Position numbers and translations under genes: made by a program. DNA of 64,000 bases from Magnolia sinica (taxonomy: Eukaryota > Streptophyta > Magnoliopsida > Magnoliales > Magnoliaceae), in the NCBI RefSeq assembly GCF_029962835.1, contig NC_080588.1:48529001-48593000 (forward strand). The letters run 5' to 3'. Numbering within the stretch: the first letter of the stretch is position 1; each line of letters starts with the position of its first letter. Under the pieces are notes generated by a model, which was not told the DNA's origin, ran no database searches, and saw only the letters and a program-made list of their open reading frames with translations. Positions 22,281-32,508 of the stretch are shown here, one piece after another.

Positions 22281-22965
22281 TGACGTAAGGATGAACATGG
22301 TGAGGTCAAGCACCGTCTCCCTCAAGAGGATAACTGTTCCGAATCCACGGAACTTCTCTGGACTCCTCACAGAGGCTTCACAAATTCACGAGAAAGAAAG
22401 CAAGCAAAATAGAAATTAAATTCTATAAAATTCAAAATTGATTAAGGAATGAAATAAATGAGTTCACAACCCTTTAAATAGGGATACCAAGAAATGAGAG
22501 AGAAATTAGAAGCAAACTATAACTAAAACTCCTAGAATTCGCAACTTACTATAAATAGTAAATTTACTTTTTAAAGTAAGTTTCGTATGTGGATTAACCA
22601 CGTTATTCTCCTAATTATTCTAAGCACTTTTCATGTTGGACACAACTCCTAAAGCCCAACGGATGAAGAGTTATAATCAAACTAAAACTTACTATTTATA
22701 GTAAAAATGGAATTAAATATGGAATTCAAGCGTCGATATGATGGAATTTTGCAAATCCTACATGTGGGCAACCAAGCATACGCCGAGTTAGTTAGCTAAA
22801 GTAGCTCGTCCTACCCCAAAATCATGTATTTTACACCTGATAACTCATTCCGGATTGTGAGATATGCCCGATCTAAGGTCCGATGGTCTGGATCACTTCT
22901 GTCATCGACTGAACCTTTTCTGATCCATCTTGGCCATGAAACTGTCCGTGACCCCCTCTACATCA
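22281..22965 (-). repeat. 5' LTR of Gypsy-1, followed by a degenerate primer site
   Basis: It aligns with 12246-12931. On the minus strand the LTR ends near 22281 and is followed by ATTCGTATCAAAGTGA (about 22280-22265), a decayed form of the Met-tRNA primer site TGGTATCAGAGC. The TATTTAAA box is at 22480-22473. Confidence 0.8.
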
Positions 22966-23005
22966 CCAGGGCGCACCTAATCTGCGCTCTGAAATCCTCG
23001 AACAT

Positions 23006-23378
23006 GGATTTCCTACCCAAAGCCTTTCACAAGAAGTTCTTGCACAGGATGCTAGGTAGGTTGATGTTTGTGAGAAATTCACTCTGTCCATCCCTTTTAA
23101 GAGCTCATTTTAGGACATTTGACCAAAATTGAGGTCGATCCAAAACCCAAGCATACCACATGAGAGGAAACGGTGTGGATGCAGTTAGTACGTTGAAACA
23201 TTTATATGACCACAAAAGTTTTTCATCTGGCTAAGTTTTTAATGTTTGTCACTTTATCCCAATGGGAATTTCCTTATAATCGGATTGAATGTCATATAAA
23301 CATCAAGATGGTTGGATTGAATTTTTGAAAAGCACCCAGCACAAGAACTTTCTTTGAAAGCCTTTTGGCAGGAAACCC
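23006..23378. mobile_element. Fold-back element 1 (about 373 bp)
   Basis: The left arm GGATTTCCTACCCAAAGCCT continues into ACAAGAAGTTCTTGCAC. The right arm is its inverted, diverged copy (GCACAAGAAC...GAAAGCCTTTTGGCAGGAAA, 23338-23376). No coding capacity. It belongs to the same family as 24739-25257. Confidence 0.6.
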
Positions 23379-23389
23379 ATAACCAGAGT

Positions 23390-23774
23390 ACATGTTAAAT
23401 CCATATTGTCTATCCATTTTTCATATCATTTTGAGTCGGGAGATGAAAAATGAGGCAGATCCAAAGCTCAAGTGGACCACACAACATAAGCAAGTCCAAA
23501 TCAAATGCCTACAATTGAAAACTTCTCGGAAGCCATGGTAGTTTTGAATTAAGCTGATATTTATGTTTTCCCTTCGTCGAGGTACGTGACCTCTTGAAAA
23601 AGTTAGATGGCCAAAAAACATCATGGTATGCCCTAAGAATGTTTCATTGGCTAGCATCATTGTCCCCACAACTTTCTATAGTATGGTCCAATTGAGCTTT
23701 GGGTCTACCTCATTTTTTTTTGCCTTGAATTGATGTGGCAAAATGGATGGATGGGATGGACATAGTGCATACAT
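23390..23774. mobile_element. Fold-back element 2
   Basis: Palindromic structure: the left arm GAGGCAGATCCAAAGCTCAA (23452) is answered inverted by TTGAGCTTTGGGTCTACCTC (23691). Outer arms carry CTATCCATTTTTC and GGATGGATGGGATGGACAT. The ends are not sharply defined. No coding capacity. Confidence 0.55.
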
Positions 23775-23917
23775 CTTGAAAGGGTCCAAGAACTTTGCCA
23801 CTCCCACACAACATCAATGCAATGAACTTCACCAGAAGTTACTTCGAATGAGCAAAGTTATCATTTTTAGAAAAAAAAAAAAAATTTGTTAACGCAAAGC
23901 CACTTACCCTATTCCAA

Positions 23918-24247
23918 ACTCACCGCTTGCATTTCGTACATGCACTACCCTGAATTGAATTTGTGATTAATTTCCATTAACAATTGTTTTAAAGTGTGCC
24001 AAACAAACACCCAAAATGGTATTCAAGTGGCTAAAATTTAAAAATTAGATTGCAGAGTCATATTAAGTAGTAAACAAACAGTCACTTAATATGTCACCGA
24101 AATCTTAAAATCAGATTTTCACCACTTAATATGTTATTTTAGGTGTTTGTTTAACACACTTAAAAAATGTCCTTAATAAAAATTAATCACGAAATTAATT
24201 CAAGGTAGTATATCCACTTTAAGTGATTTTGACATGATGCGGTGAGT
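23918..24247. mobile_element. Fold-back element 3, AT-rich
   Basis: The arm ACTCACCGC...CACTACCCTGAATTGAATTT and AACAAACACCCAAAA is inverted at the right (TTTTAGGTGTTTGTT...AATTAATTCAAGGTAGT...GCGGTGAGT). The middle holds ACTTAATATGT repeats. MITE-like; no target duplication identified. Confidence 0.6.
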
Positions 24248-24349
24248 GCTTTTGATTAAAAATTTTAATTAATTATTATGTAAATGACAAATTCACCTCT
24301 TTACATGTAACTTCTGTAGAGGCTTTGAAGGCAGTTAAAATGGAGAACA

Positions 24350-24711
24350 CTTGGCAAAATTTGGTAGGCCCATCATAATGCATGTGTTATGTTAGCACCA
24401 TCCATCCTTTTTTTTTTTTTCGGAACATTTCACGTGATGAGCCAAAAAATGAGACAGATCCAAAGTTGAAGTGGATCATACCATAAAAGGCAGTGGGACA
24501 CCATTGAAATCCTCCTTGGGTCTAAGTTTATTTTCCATCTGGCCCCAAAATGTTTTCAATGGTTGTGTTCAATCCCCACTATTTCCTGTGGCGTGGTTCA
24601 CTTGAGCTTTGGATCTACTTCTTTTTTAACGTGTGACCTAAAATAATCCGAAAATATGGATGAACGGTGTGGATGTAACATCATGGTGAGGCCTACGGAA
24701 CGTTGCCATGT
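24350..24711. mobile_element. Fold-back element 4
   Basis: The arms GGCAAAATTTGGTAGGCCC...CATCATAATGCATGTG and the inverse CATCATGGTGAGGCCTACGG...CGTTGCC pair along their length. It includes the family phrases CACCATCCATCC and GATCCAAAGTTGAAGTGGA. A poly-T run lies at 24409-24420. No coding capacity. Confidence 0.55.
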
Positions 24712-24738
24712 CAGCATGGCACCTACATAGGAAGGAAG

Positions 24739-25257
24739 GCGGATTTCCTGCAAAAGCCTTTCGCAGGCAAGGATGCTGGGTGAGGCCCACCGAGATGTTT
24801 GTGAGAAATTCATCCCGTCCATCCATTTTTAGAGATCATTTTACGGCATGCCACCAAAAATTAAGTGGATCCAAAACTCAAGTGGGTCACACTAGAGGAA
24901 AAATTGGGGAAAGAAATCCCTACCGTTGAAACCTTCCTGGGCTTCACCTTCATGTTTATATGCCATCCAAACCGTTTATAAGGTCATTAACACTGGGATG
25001 AAGTGAAAATACCAAAAACAATTCCTGACACAAAAATTTTATGGCCACAGGATTATTTCAAAAATTCACACTAAATCCCCACTGTTTCCTCTCGTGTGCC
25101 CCACTTAAGTTTTGAATACACATTATTTTTCGTTGCTGTCCTAAAATGATCTATAAAAACGGATGAACGGGGTGGATTCCTCACAAACATCTCGGTAGCC
25201 CCCACCCAATATTCTTTCGCAGGACCTTCCTGCTTGATGCTTTGGCAGGAAATCCGC
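24739..25257. mobile_element. Fold-back element 5 (519 bp)
   Basis: Long imperfect arms run from GCGGATTTCCTGCAAAAGCC (24739) with CACCGAGATGTTTGTGAG, matched by CTCACAAACATCTCGGTAG and GCTTTGGCAGGAAATCCGC (ends 25257). Same family as element 1. No coding capacity and no clear target duplication. Confidence 0.65.
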
Positions 25258-25281
25258 GTGCCGTCTGAAGCCGTGTTCTAC

Positions 25282-25818
25282 GGAAACGGATTGGCTACTC
25301 CCCTGCCACCAGCCCCATGGCTGATGGTCGGTGCTCTGTGGGCCCTACCATAATGTATGTGTTTCATCCATTCCGTTCATCCATTTTTAAAGATTATTTT
25401 AAATCTTGATCCCAAAATTTAGAGGTATGTAAATCTCAGGTGGTCCACACCATATGAAAACAACAGTGACTGGATATCCACCATTAAAATCCTCCTGAGG
25501 CCCAATGTACTGTGTATTTGATATCCAATCTGTTGATTAGGTCATACAGTCCCAGATGAACGTAAAAAACAAAAATCAGTTTGATGCAAAGCTTTTATGA
25601 TCCCCAAAATGTTTTTAATGGTCGACACTCATTCAACAATGTTTCCGGTAATGTGGTCCATTTGAGATTGGGTTATATCTAATTTTTTGTCTAACACCGT
25701 AAAATGATCTTTAAAAATAGATGGACAACATGGATGAAACACATACATCATGGTGTGGCCCACAGAGCACCGACCATCAGCCATTGGCTGGCCTCTGGGG
25801 AGTAGCGAATCCGTTCCC
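25282..25818. mobile_element. Fold-back element 6: Mutator-like MITE with perfect 9-bp target duplication
   Basis: The terminal inverted repeats are GGAAACGGATTGGCTACTCC (left) and the inverse of GGAGTAGCGAATCCGTTCCC (right), extending inward through ATGGCTGATGGTCGGTGCTC. The element is flanked by GTGTTCTAC at 25273-25281 and again at 25819-25827, an exact 9-base duplication. A 9-base duplication with long arms is the signature of Mutator-like elements. It encodes nothing, so it is non-autonomous. Confidence 0.85.
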
Positions 25819-25865
25819 GTGTTCTACACTCGGCAATCCATTGAGAGTGCAGATTACGTACTACC

Positions 25866-26387
25866 CCACCATCACCCAGCTAGACATGGACGGTCATGTC
25901 AGGTGCTGGGCCATCATGATTTATATGTTTTATCCACACCGTTCATCTTTTTTTTACGCATCATTTTAGAGCATGAGCTAAAAAAGGAAGCAGATGGAAA
26001 GCTCAAGCAGACCATACCACATAAAGCAATGGGGATGCAGAAAGAAAGCTCAAGCGGACCATATCACAAGAAGCAAGGGAGATAGAACTCTTACCATTGA
26101 AAACTTCCTAGGCCCACCGTAATGTTTAATTTCCATCCAACCTGTTCGTAAGGTCACATGGACATGTACCAAGGGAAAACATGAATATGAGCTTGATCCA
26201 TAACTCCTGTGGCTCCTAAAAACTTTTCAACAGTAGGCTTTAAATCCCCACCGCTTCATCTGATGTGGTCCACTTGAGCCTTCAATCTGCTTCCTTTCTA
26301 GGCTCATGCTCTTAAACGATCTGTCAAAATATATGAACACTCACCATTAAAAACTTCTCATGCCTGCTATAATATTTATTTTCCATT
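25866..26387. mobile_element. Partial fold-back element 7, interrupted by a SINE
   Basis: It carries the family phrases CATCATGATTTATATGTTTT and CACACCGTTCATC. An inner segment AAGCTCAAGC(A/G)GACCATA occurs twice (26000 and 26045), and the inverse of the arm (CTGCTTCCTTTC, TCATGCTC) is near 26287-26310. The distal end is not resolved because the SINE sits at 26406. Confidence 0.45.
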
Positions 26388-26405
26388 CAACGTGTTGATA
26401 AAGGA

Positions 26406-26514
26406 TTGGATCCTTACTCTTGCGTGGGTGGTAGACTCTAAGGAGTTTCAACACCCGGTCAAGGGTTCAAGCATCCATAGGTGGTGAAATCTCACAACGA
26501 TGTGAGTGTGTGTG

Positions 26515-26545
<31 letters not shown>

Positions 26546-26547
26546 CA
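26406..26547 (+). mobile_element. tRNA-derived SINE with 18-bp target duplication
   Basis: The short body begins TTGGATCCTTACTC, has an A-box-like GGGTGGTAGACTCTAAGG and a B-box-like AGGGTTCAAGCATCC, then a GT run and a poly-A tail (26519-26545). It is flanked by CAACGTGTTGATAAAGGA (26388-26405) and CAACCTGTTGATAAAGGA (26548-26565), 17 of 18 identical. The combination of pol III boxes, A tail and long duplication is diagnostic of LINE-mobilised SINEs. It encodes nothing. Confidence 0.8.
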
Positions 26548-26609
26548 CAACCTGTTGATAAAGGAGGCATTACACACTACAAGATAATAGGCATTTAGCC
26601 ATAATTTTT

Positions 26610-27340
26610 TAGCCTCGGTTGAAAAAATAGAGGCTAAATGTGTCTTTTAGCCTTGGTTGTTAAGGAACCAAGGCTAAAAGTTCATCTTTCGCCTCAGTTA
26701 TATAGGAATTGAAGCGAAAAGTCTACCTTTTAGCCTCAGTTGCATAGGAACCAAGGTGAAAAGTCTACCTTTTAGCCTCAGTTGCATAGGAACCAAAGCG
26801 AAAAGTCTAGTTTTTAGCCTCAGTTGCATAGGAACCGAGGCGAAAAGTCTACCTTTTAGCCTCAGTTGCATAGGAACCGAGGCGAAAAGTCTACCTTTTA
26901 GCCTCAGTTGCATAGGAACCGAGGCGAAAAGTCACCTTTTAGCCTCAGTTGTATAGGAACCGAGGCGAAAAGTCTACCTTTTAACCTCAGTTGCATAGGA
27001 ACCGAGGTGAATAGTCCACCCTTTAGCCTCAGTTGCATAGGAACCGAGGCAAAAAGTCTACCTTTTAGCCTCAGTTGCCTAGGAACCAAGGCGAAAAGTC
27101 TATTTTTTAGTCTCAGTTACATAGGAACCGAGGCGAAAAGTCTATTTTTAGCCTTAGCATAAGAACCGAGGCGAAAGGTCTACCTTTCCTGGGCATTGGA
27201 ACCAAAACGTCTCTATTCCAAGCTCTCAGCCGCACCTTGACTTTTTTTAAATTTCAACAGAAGAACCGAGGCTAAAAGTCTACTTTTTAGCCTCTGTTTT
27301 ATAAGAACTGAGGCTAAAAGTCTATATTTAGGAATATTGA
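26610..27340. repeat. Left subterminal repeats of the CACTA element
   Basis: A dozen or more units of about 42 bases (TTTTAGCCTCAGTTGCATAG then GAACCGAGGCGAAAAGTCTACC) run in tandem. Each unit has AGCCTC and GAGGC arms that can fold back on themselves. Subterminal repeats like these bind the accessory CACTA protein. Two further units are near 27240-27320 and one at 27787-27825. Open frames on both strands here are repeat artefacts. Confidence 0.88.
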
Positions 27341-27786
27341 AAAAAATTGAGAATATTGAAAGAATTAATAATTTTTAAAATTTTTGACAATTGTGAAAAA
27401 ATTGAGATTTTTGAAAAAAAAATGAAGACAATTCGGAAAAATTTGAGAATTTTGAAAAAAAATAAATTGAGAGTTTTGAAAAAGATTTGAATTTTGAATT
27501 TTTTTTAAGAACTAAGAATTTTTAAAATTTTTGATAACTTTTAAAAAATTGAGAAATTTTTTTTTGAAAAATTAAGAATAAAAAAATGATAATTATGGAA
27601 AAGTATGAATTTTTTTTAAAAAAAATTGAGATTTTTAAAAAAATTAAGAATTTCGAAAATTTTTGAAATTTTTGAAAAAAAAAAAGAATTTTGAATTTGA
27701 AAATCTTGAAAAAAATTGAAATTTTTTCAAAAATTAAGAAATTTCGAATGAAATCGGATGGGCAGAAGAAAGATTTCACACGAAAG
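27341..27786. other. AT-rich low-complexity spacer inside the CACTA element
   Basis: Reiterated GAAAAAATTGAGAATTTTGA-like sequence with long A and T runs. The Phe/Lys-rich open frame on the minus strand is low complexity. No gene. Confidence 0.8.
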
Positions 27787-27849
27787 TTTTAGCCTCGATT
27801 GCATACGAACCGAGGCTAAAAGTCTAATTTTAAAATATAAATTCGACGG

Positions 27850-28275
27850 GCACGAATGAATGCTTTTTCCCTAACTCCTTTTCTCACTCGCTGTGTGAGC
27901 AAGCGAGAGAGATCTTTGTTCTCTTTCTAGGGTTTTCCCTTGGGATTTTCACACCTTGATCGTCATTCCTTTTCTTTTTCTTTTTTTTTTTTTCATTTAA
28001 TTTTCTACAAATCTCTTTGATTTCTTCTATCTTTGAAGAACCTGTCAAGACCTCGATCTCTTTCTCCGCTTTTCCGCTTAGGGTTTCTGCTCCCGATTTG
28101 TAGATTTTACTTTTTTTTTTCTCATTTTCTCAGCTTTAATCTCTATAAAAGAGCTCGAATCCTTCTTCGCCGCTCCTTTCTAGGGTTCCTGCCCAAGATT
28201 TGTTGTTTTGTCTATTGGGTTCCTAGACAATACCTTCTTGGGTTCCTGGACAATACATTCAAGAAGGTTGGGAGA
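27850..28275 (+). promoter_or_regulatory. Captured 5' UTR/promoter-like segment with telo-box motifs
   Basis: CT-rich sequence with three (T/C)TAGGGTTT-like motifs (27929, 28077, 28182) and runs of TTTCTTTT. Such telo-box/TCTAGGG elements typify 5' regions of plant housekeeping and RNA-related genes. It leads directly to the UBP1-like ATG at 28276. Confidence 0.45.
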
Positions 28276-28416
28276 ATGCAGCAGAGATTGAAGCAGTAGC
28301 AACAACAACAAGCCCTAATGCAGCAGGTGTTGCTACAGAAGCAGCAACTCTACCATCCTAGCGTCCTCGCTTCTGCCATGTCTCAGTTACCATTCCAGTA
28401 TCAGATTTCCCCCTAA
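28276..28416 (+). pseudogene. Captured first-exon fragment resembling oligouridylate-binding protein 1 (UBP1)
   Basis: The ATG at 28276 encodes MQQRLKQ, a TAG at codon 8, then a Gln-rich stretch QALMQQVLLQKQQLYHPSVL, then ASAMSQ, ending at a TAA (28414-28416, codon 47). The pattern of poly-Gln, ALMQQ and LYHP followed by an Ala/Met stretch matches the N terminus of plant UBP1-type proteins, nuclear three-RRM proteins that bind U-rich RNA. The RRMs are not seen. A possible splice donor GTATCA lies at 28398. I infer capture of the 5' exon of a host gene by the CACTA element, followed by decay. Recognition is from memory of the family. Confidence 0.6.
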
Positions 28417-30723
28417 ATTTCTCAGTTTTCGTGCCTAATGCATGTCTGTGTCATGATTTGCTCAAAAATGCATTTTTTAAAAATCTCGTTTTGTATGTTT
28501 TGATTCTCATAATAAATTCCGTTATTTTGCTTTGATATTCCTTTTGGGAAGAAATTCCCAAATTCGACCTGTAATGGGATTTCCTAAACTCTGCAATGGG
28601 ACCAATGATCTAGATGGCCTGGGTTGCTATAGATGTATGCCATGTATACAATGGATGTAAACATAGAATAGTCTTGCCATTCATCATTTGTTGTGAATGT
28701 TTAAGGTGTGCACAACATGTGTTTCATGAAATGTCTCAGGGGAAGAGTTGCAAGACTTGGAGAATGCACGACATTGTTGTTGTGGTGGTGCCAAGCTCTG
28801 TATCCCTTCGTTGTCATTTTTATTCTCTGCCCAATTGCGACTTGAGGCCATTAGATTATCAATCGTTTCTGCAACCAAAAGCCAACATTATTAATAGAGA
28901 AAATGCTACAAATGATGCAATGTTCAATGTTAAAAACTGAGAAAATATGAAAACAGACACATGGCATGCAAGTTGACTGTTAGTCGTCCAGGCTGAAGAA
29001 TCTGGCTAGTCCGCTCATTATATAAGGTAGGCCAAAATATAGAGAAGAAATGGTAGTTTGCATTAAATATACACAAGTGTTCTCAACCTGATTAGTGGAC
29101 CAACCTTCTTTTCTTGGCCAAGGAAACTGCACGTTATGTATGATCCATGTGATGGATCTATTACATTCGTCACATGAATATTGTGGTTATAAAAGAGTAG
29201 AATTATCAAATGTCCTTGTCACAAAAAATAAAATAAATTCAAACATCTTTGTCACAGAGATAAATATCATTCTCAGTAATTTCTTTGCTAGTAGAATTCA
29301 GGGGAGATTTTAGATTTCGAGGTTTTCTCAGGATATTATTGGGAATATCTTGGTGAAACTAAGAAGATTTAAAAAATGTTTGTCACATGAATACTGTGTT
29401 ACAAATTTGTGGAATTTCAAATGTCCTTCTCAGCAATTTCTCAGCCAGCTAGTCCCCAGACCAGGTAAAAGGAGGGTTGATGTCATGTAGGTAGCTGGCC
29501 TGAAGTTCTGTCAAGCAGTCATGAGAATTCCTGTTTCAAATCTTGATAGAAGAAACACTATTTGAGTTATGGAACAACTTTGTTTGCTTTAAATTTTTTT
29601 TTTTTTTTTTTTGATGCAATCTGTTCATGTATGACAAACATAATTATTGGTCTTTCATCATGGACTTGATGGGAGCAAAAGTCCAAAGTGACCATGTTCT
29701 CATACAACTAGAATGCTAAGGTTAATAACATAAAATTCCAAGTTTTTGCACGCTCAATTGACTTTCTAGTTTAACAATCTTATTATATCTATTTCTTCAA
29801 GTCATTTTGAGTCCTTGATCGAATTTATTGAGTTTTGAAAGCTTTTGCATGATCTTATTTTCTCAACTTTCAAAGACAAGATCAAGTTTTTGAGTACTTG
29901 ATTTCTCGTGTGCTCTTATCAACTTCTCTTTCTTTTTCTTGTAACTAAAATTCCCCCTTTAGCATTTCTTAAGACGAGTTGAATCTCCTCAACTTTATTG
30001 GGCACTAAACACTATTGTTTTTAGATGTAACTTCTCACTAAAGATTCACAGTCTTCTTGAAAAATAATGTAAAACCAACCCCAAATAAAGGACCCAAAAT
30101 GAAACACCCACATTTGTTTGAAAAGTTATGTTTGCTGATAATATGAAAAATTTCGGGGTTTTTTCTTCATTCTAGGGGAGATTTATTCATATGTATTTTC
30201 TAATTTGCCAAAAGCTAAAACATTTTAAGTTAGTGGAAAGATTTTCATGAGGACATCAGAGTACCATTCATTAGGCTTTGGTTGGAGTAGGGAGGCAAAC
30301 TGCCTTAGTGGGAATTTAAATGCTACCAACTCTCTCTCTCTCAGATGAAGCTCTGAGTTCTAGCATGGACTGGTTGGTCTTTACTTTGTTCTACTTATTC
30401 TAATGTTCCGGAGAATAATTGACATTTTTCTAATGCTATCTATCTCTGAATCAGGTCAAAGCATCCACAATCTGTGTTGATTATGGACAAGGTTGATAGT
30501 ATGTCTGCTACTATTAAGATTTCCAAAATTCCTATCATTTGTATCTGAAATGACCGCTACAGTCAGAAGCTAAAAAGTCTTGTTAACTACTGTTTGCTTC
30601 TCAACTTCAGGAAACCTACGAAACAACAGGTTCTTTGTTTGCTTGATGTTGATGCAGAATAGCCTGAAAAGACTTTTCTAACCTCACTTTCATCTTTTTC
30701 TACCTTTTTTCCTACCTTTTTAG
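28417..30723. other. Non-coding interior of the CACTA element, intron-like
   Basis: T-rich, intron-like sequence with no domain I can recognise. The frame 28614-28940 shows no known motif. Poly-T runs are at 29589-29612. It may be captured intron sequence. Confidence 0.4.
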
Positions 30724-30778
30724 GCTTGCTTCTTAAAGGTGTCACTGAAGCAGTGGAAGAAGAAGCAGAAGCAGCAGG
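30724..30778 (+). pseudogene. Candidate captured exon of unknown gene
   Basis: A 55-base segment is bounded by TTTTTAG before and GTATGT after, both good plant splice sites. The open reading gives LLLKGVTEAVEEEAEAAG, acidic and Ala/Glu-rich. I do not recognise it. It could be an exon of the same captured gene as 28276 or of another. Confidence 0.35.
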
Positions 30779-31659
30779 TATGTATGTACATGCTTTTCCC
30801 TTGTTATTCTTGGCTCAAATACCTTCAGGTAATCTTAGTTGTCTGGAAAACATTACAAAGGCCACATATTTTGTGTATAGACCCAGTACTGATTCGATAA
30901 ATACCCCCATAAGTTTTGCTTTTAGCCATATAATAATTCTAAACTAACAGTCCCCAAAAGAAAAAAGGTCAATGGCCCACATTTGGTTAGAGGAGGAGAA
31001 TAAATTTAGGCTAGGATTACCTCAAAAAATAAAAATCTTTTTGTGAACATCAAATATTGCATCGCTCAAAGTAATGATTCACCTGGATTGGAATTGCTTA
31101 AAGTTACGCATGCACATGTTCCTTTTGTGAGACTATTTTGTTGGTCTGCTCTTTCCAAATGAACATTAGGGAAAAGAAAGACTATTTTGTTGGTCTGCTC
31201 TTTCCAAATTAGCATAAGGGAAAGGAAAGGTATCTTCTTCTTCTTCTTTTTTTGGGTGGACGCAAGGTCCCCAGATTTACAGATGGGGTTTAGAATCAAT
31301 GTTCAACATACTCAGTGAACCACTACTGCTTGAATTTGTATTAACAGCCCAATTTTTATTCTTGCACTACTATTACAAATCATCTTGACTCATTGGTATC
31401 TTAAATATTTAAACTGACTTTTTTTAATAAATAGTTTCTACCCATGTTATGTGGGTCCTTCAAAAGTGGAGTATCTGAGTTGGATACTCAAACAGTAGGA
31501 TAAGGTATGGATAAGAGACCTTCCTTCACAAGACTTGAAATCCAGATCCATTCTGTTTTTAAACTGTTGAGCTATTAGTTATTTAGAATTTTAAATGAAT
31601 ATTACCAATTGGGTTGCAAGTCCAGCTTGCTTGATATTGTTGGGGCATCATTTGAACTT
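30779..31659. other. Non-coding CACTA interior with a 49-bp tandem duplication
   Basis: No gene signal. 31131-31179 and 31180-31228 are two copies of a 49-base unit beginning GACTATTTTGTTGGTCTGCT, with a few differences. Confidence 0.6.
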
Positions 31660-31960
31660 GGCTATCTTTTTTGAACAGTAACACAAGAAAATTTTATTAG
31701 AACCACTGAAAAGAGGGAAAAATGAGAATAAGCAATGTGGGATGAAGAGAGATCATTGCATCCACCCCTAAAGATGGCATTAAGGAAGAAAAAGACCCAT
31801 CAACCCAATAATTCCTCCTTTTTACTCCTAAACTATAGGCAAACCCATTGCCCAAGACGAATCCAACTGTTTAGCTTATGAAAGATCTCTTCCACAGATT
31901 CTAAGCAATTGTTGAACTACCTGTTGTTTCTTCCTTTCTAGATTGACCACACCACTGCTA
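31660..31960 (-). mobile_element. 3' end of a LINE (non-LTR retrotransposon)
   Basis: On the minus strand, 31955-31830 reads WSI, stop, KGRNNR, stop, then FNNCLESVEEIFHKLNSWIR, then LGQWVCL and stop. This is the familiar C-terminal end of plant L1-type reverse transcriptase ORFs (WSIWKERNNR type), decayed by point stops. It is followed by an untranslated tail towards 31660. Only the 3' end is present, as is usual for 5'-truncated LINE copies. Confidence 0.6.
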
Positions 31961-32508
31961 GAAAGGAGAGACACCATATAAATGTTTTCCTTTTGCCTTT
32001 CTTTCATCTGTTCTAGGCAAGGTAGAAGGCATCAATCAAACATGGTGCAATTCATAACATGATTATCTTATGAGTTCTGACCAATCCCTTACTGTATCTA
32101 TCATGAAAATTTGGATTTAGGGGATCTGCCGTACCTGATCCTTGCCGTATCTATACTCAAGTACTGTATTTTTATACAATTTTCTCTAAGAAGATAGTCA
32201 TGCATGTGATTTAGCAGTGGTAAGAACTTTTCTTTGGCTTACTTCACCAATTTGCTACTGAGCCATTGAATTGCCTATGGATGCATTTGTAACTTTGAAA
32301 TCTTTTGCCAAAGAACAAGAAAAAGAAGGAGACAAGTTTTTTTCTTTTGCCAGAGAAGAAGGTGACAAGTTTTATTATTTATAAGTATGGGTAGGATGTG
32401 TTTGGATGATGCTTGTAAATAGGGTTAACTGTAAATGATTTACAGGTAAATGGTTTATAGTCTGTGTTTGGATGCTTAAAATTGCCTGTAAATGCTTTTC
32501 TATGGCTT
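31961..32508. other. Non-coding CACTA interior before the nested chromovirus
   Basis: No gene signal. At 32398-32490 a motif GTGTTTGGATG appears twice around repeated GTAAATG, reminiscent of hAT-type MITE ends. 32504-32508 (GGCTT) is the target duplication of the chromovirus. Confidence 0.4.

Larger units (their letters stand above)
12246..22965 (-). mobile_element. Gypsy-1: decayed Ty3/gypsy retrotransposon, split by Copia-2
   Basis: Two LTRs (12246-12931 and 22281-22965) flank minus-strand gag, protease, reverse transcriptase, RNase H and integrase, in Ty3/gypsy order. The integrase is interrupted at 13942/18862 by the plus-strand Copia-2 element. The LTRs are recognisably similar but diverged, the protease active site is lost and every domain is frameshifted, so this is an old insertion. 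Protein motifs such as HMLLGRPWQSD and LLRSGYH-type blocks resemble chromovirus-like gypsy elements, but I see no chromodomain after integrase. No 5-base target duplication is apparent. Confidence 0.85.

Noticed and set aside
26610-27180. Regularly spaced near-identical direct repeats resembling a CRISPR array
   Set aside because: The units follow one another without unique spacers, and they lie at the end of a CACTA transposon in plant DNA.
27522-27779. Phe/Lys/Ile-rich open frame on the minus strand
   Set aside because: Low-complexity AT sequence; the composition explains the frame.
30811-30845. Peptide IPSGNL, which also occurs in UBP1 after the N-terminal Gln-rich part
   Set aside because: Only six residues match and the following sequence does not continue the UBP1 protein, so it may be chance.
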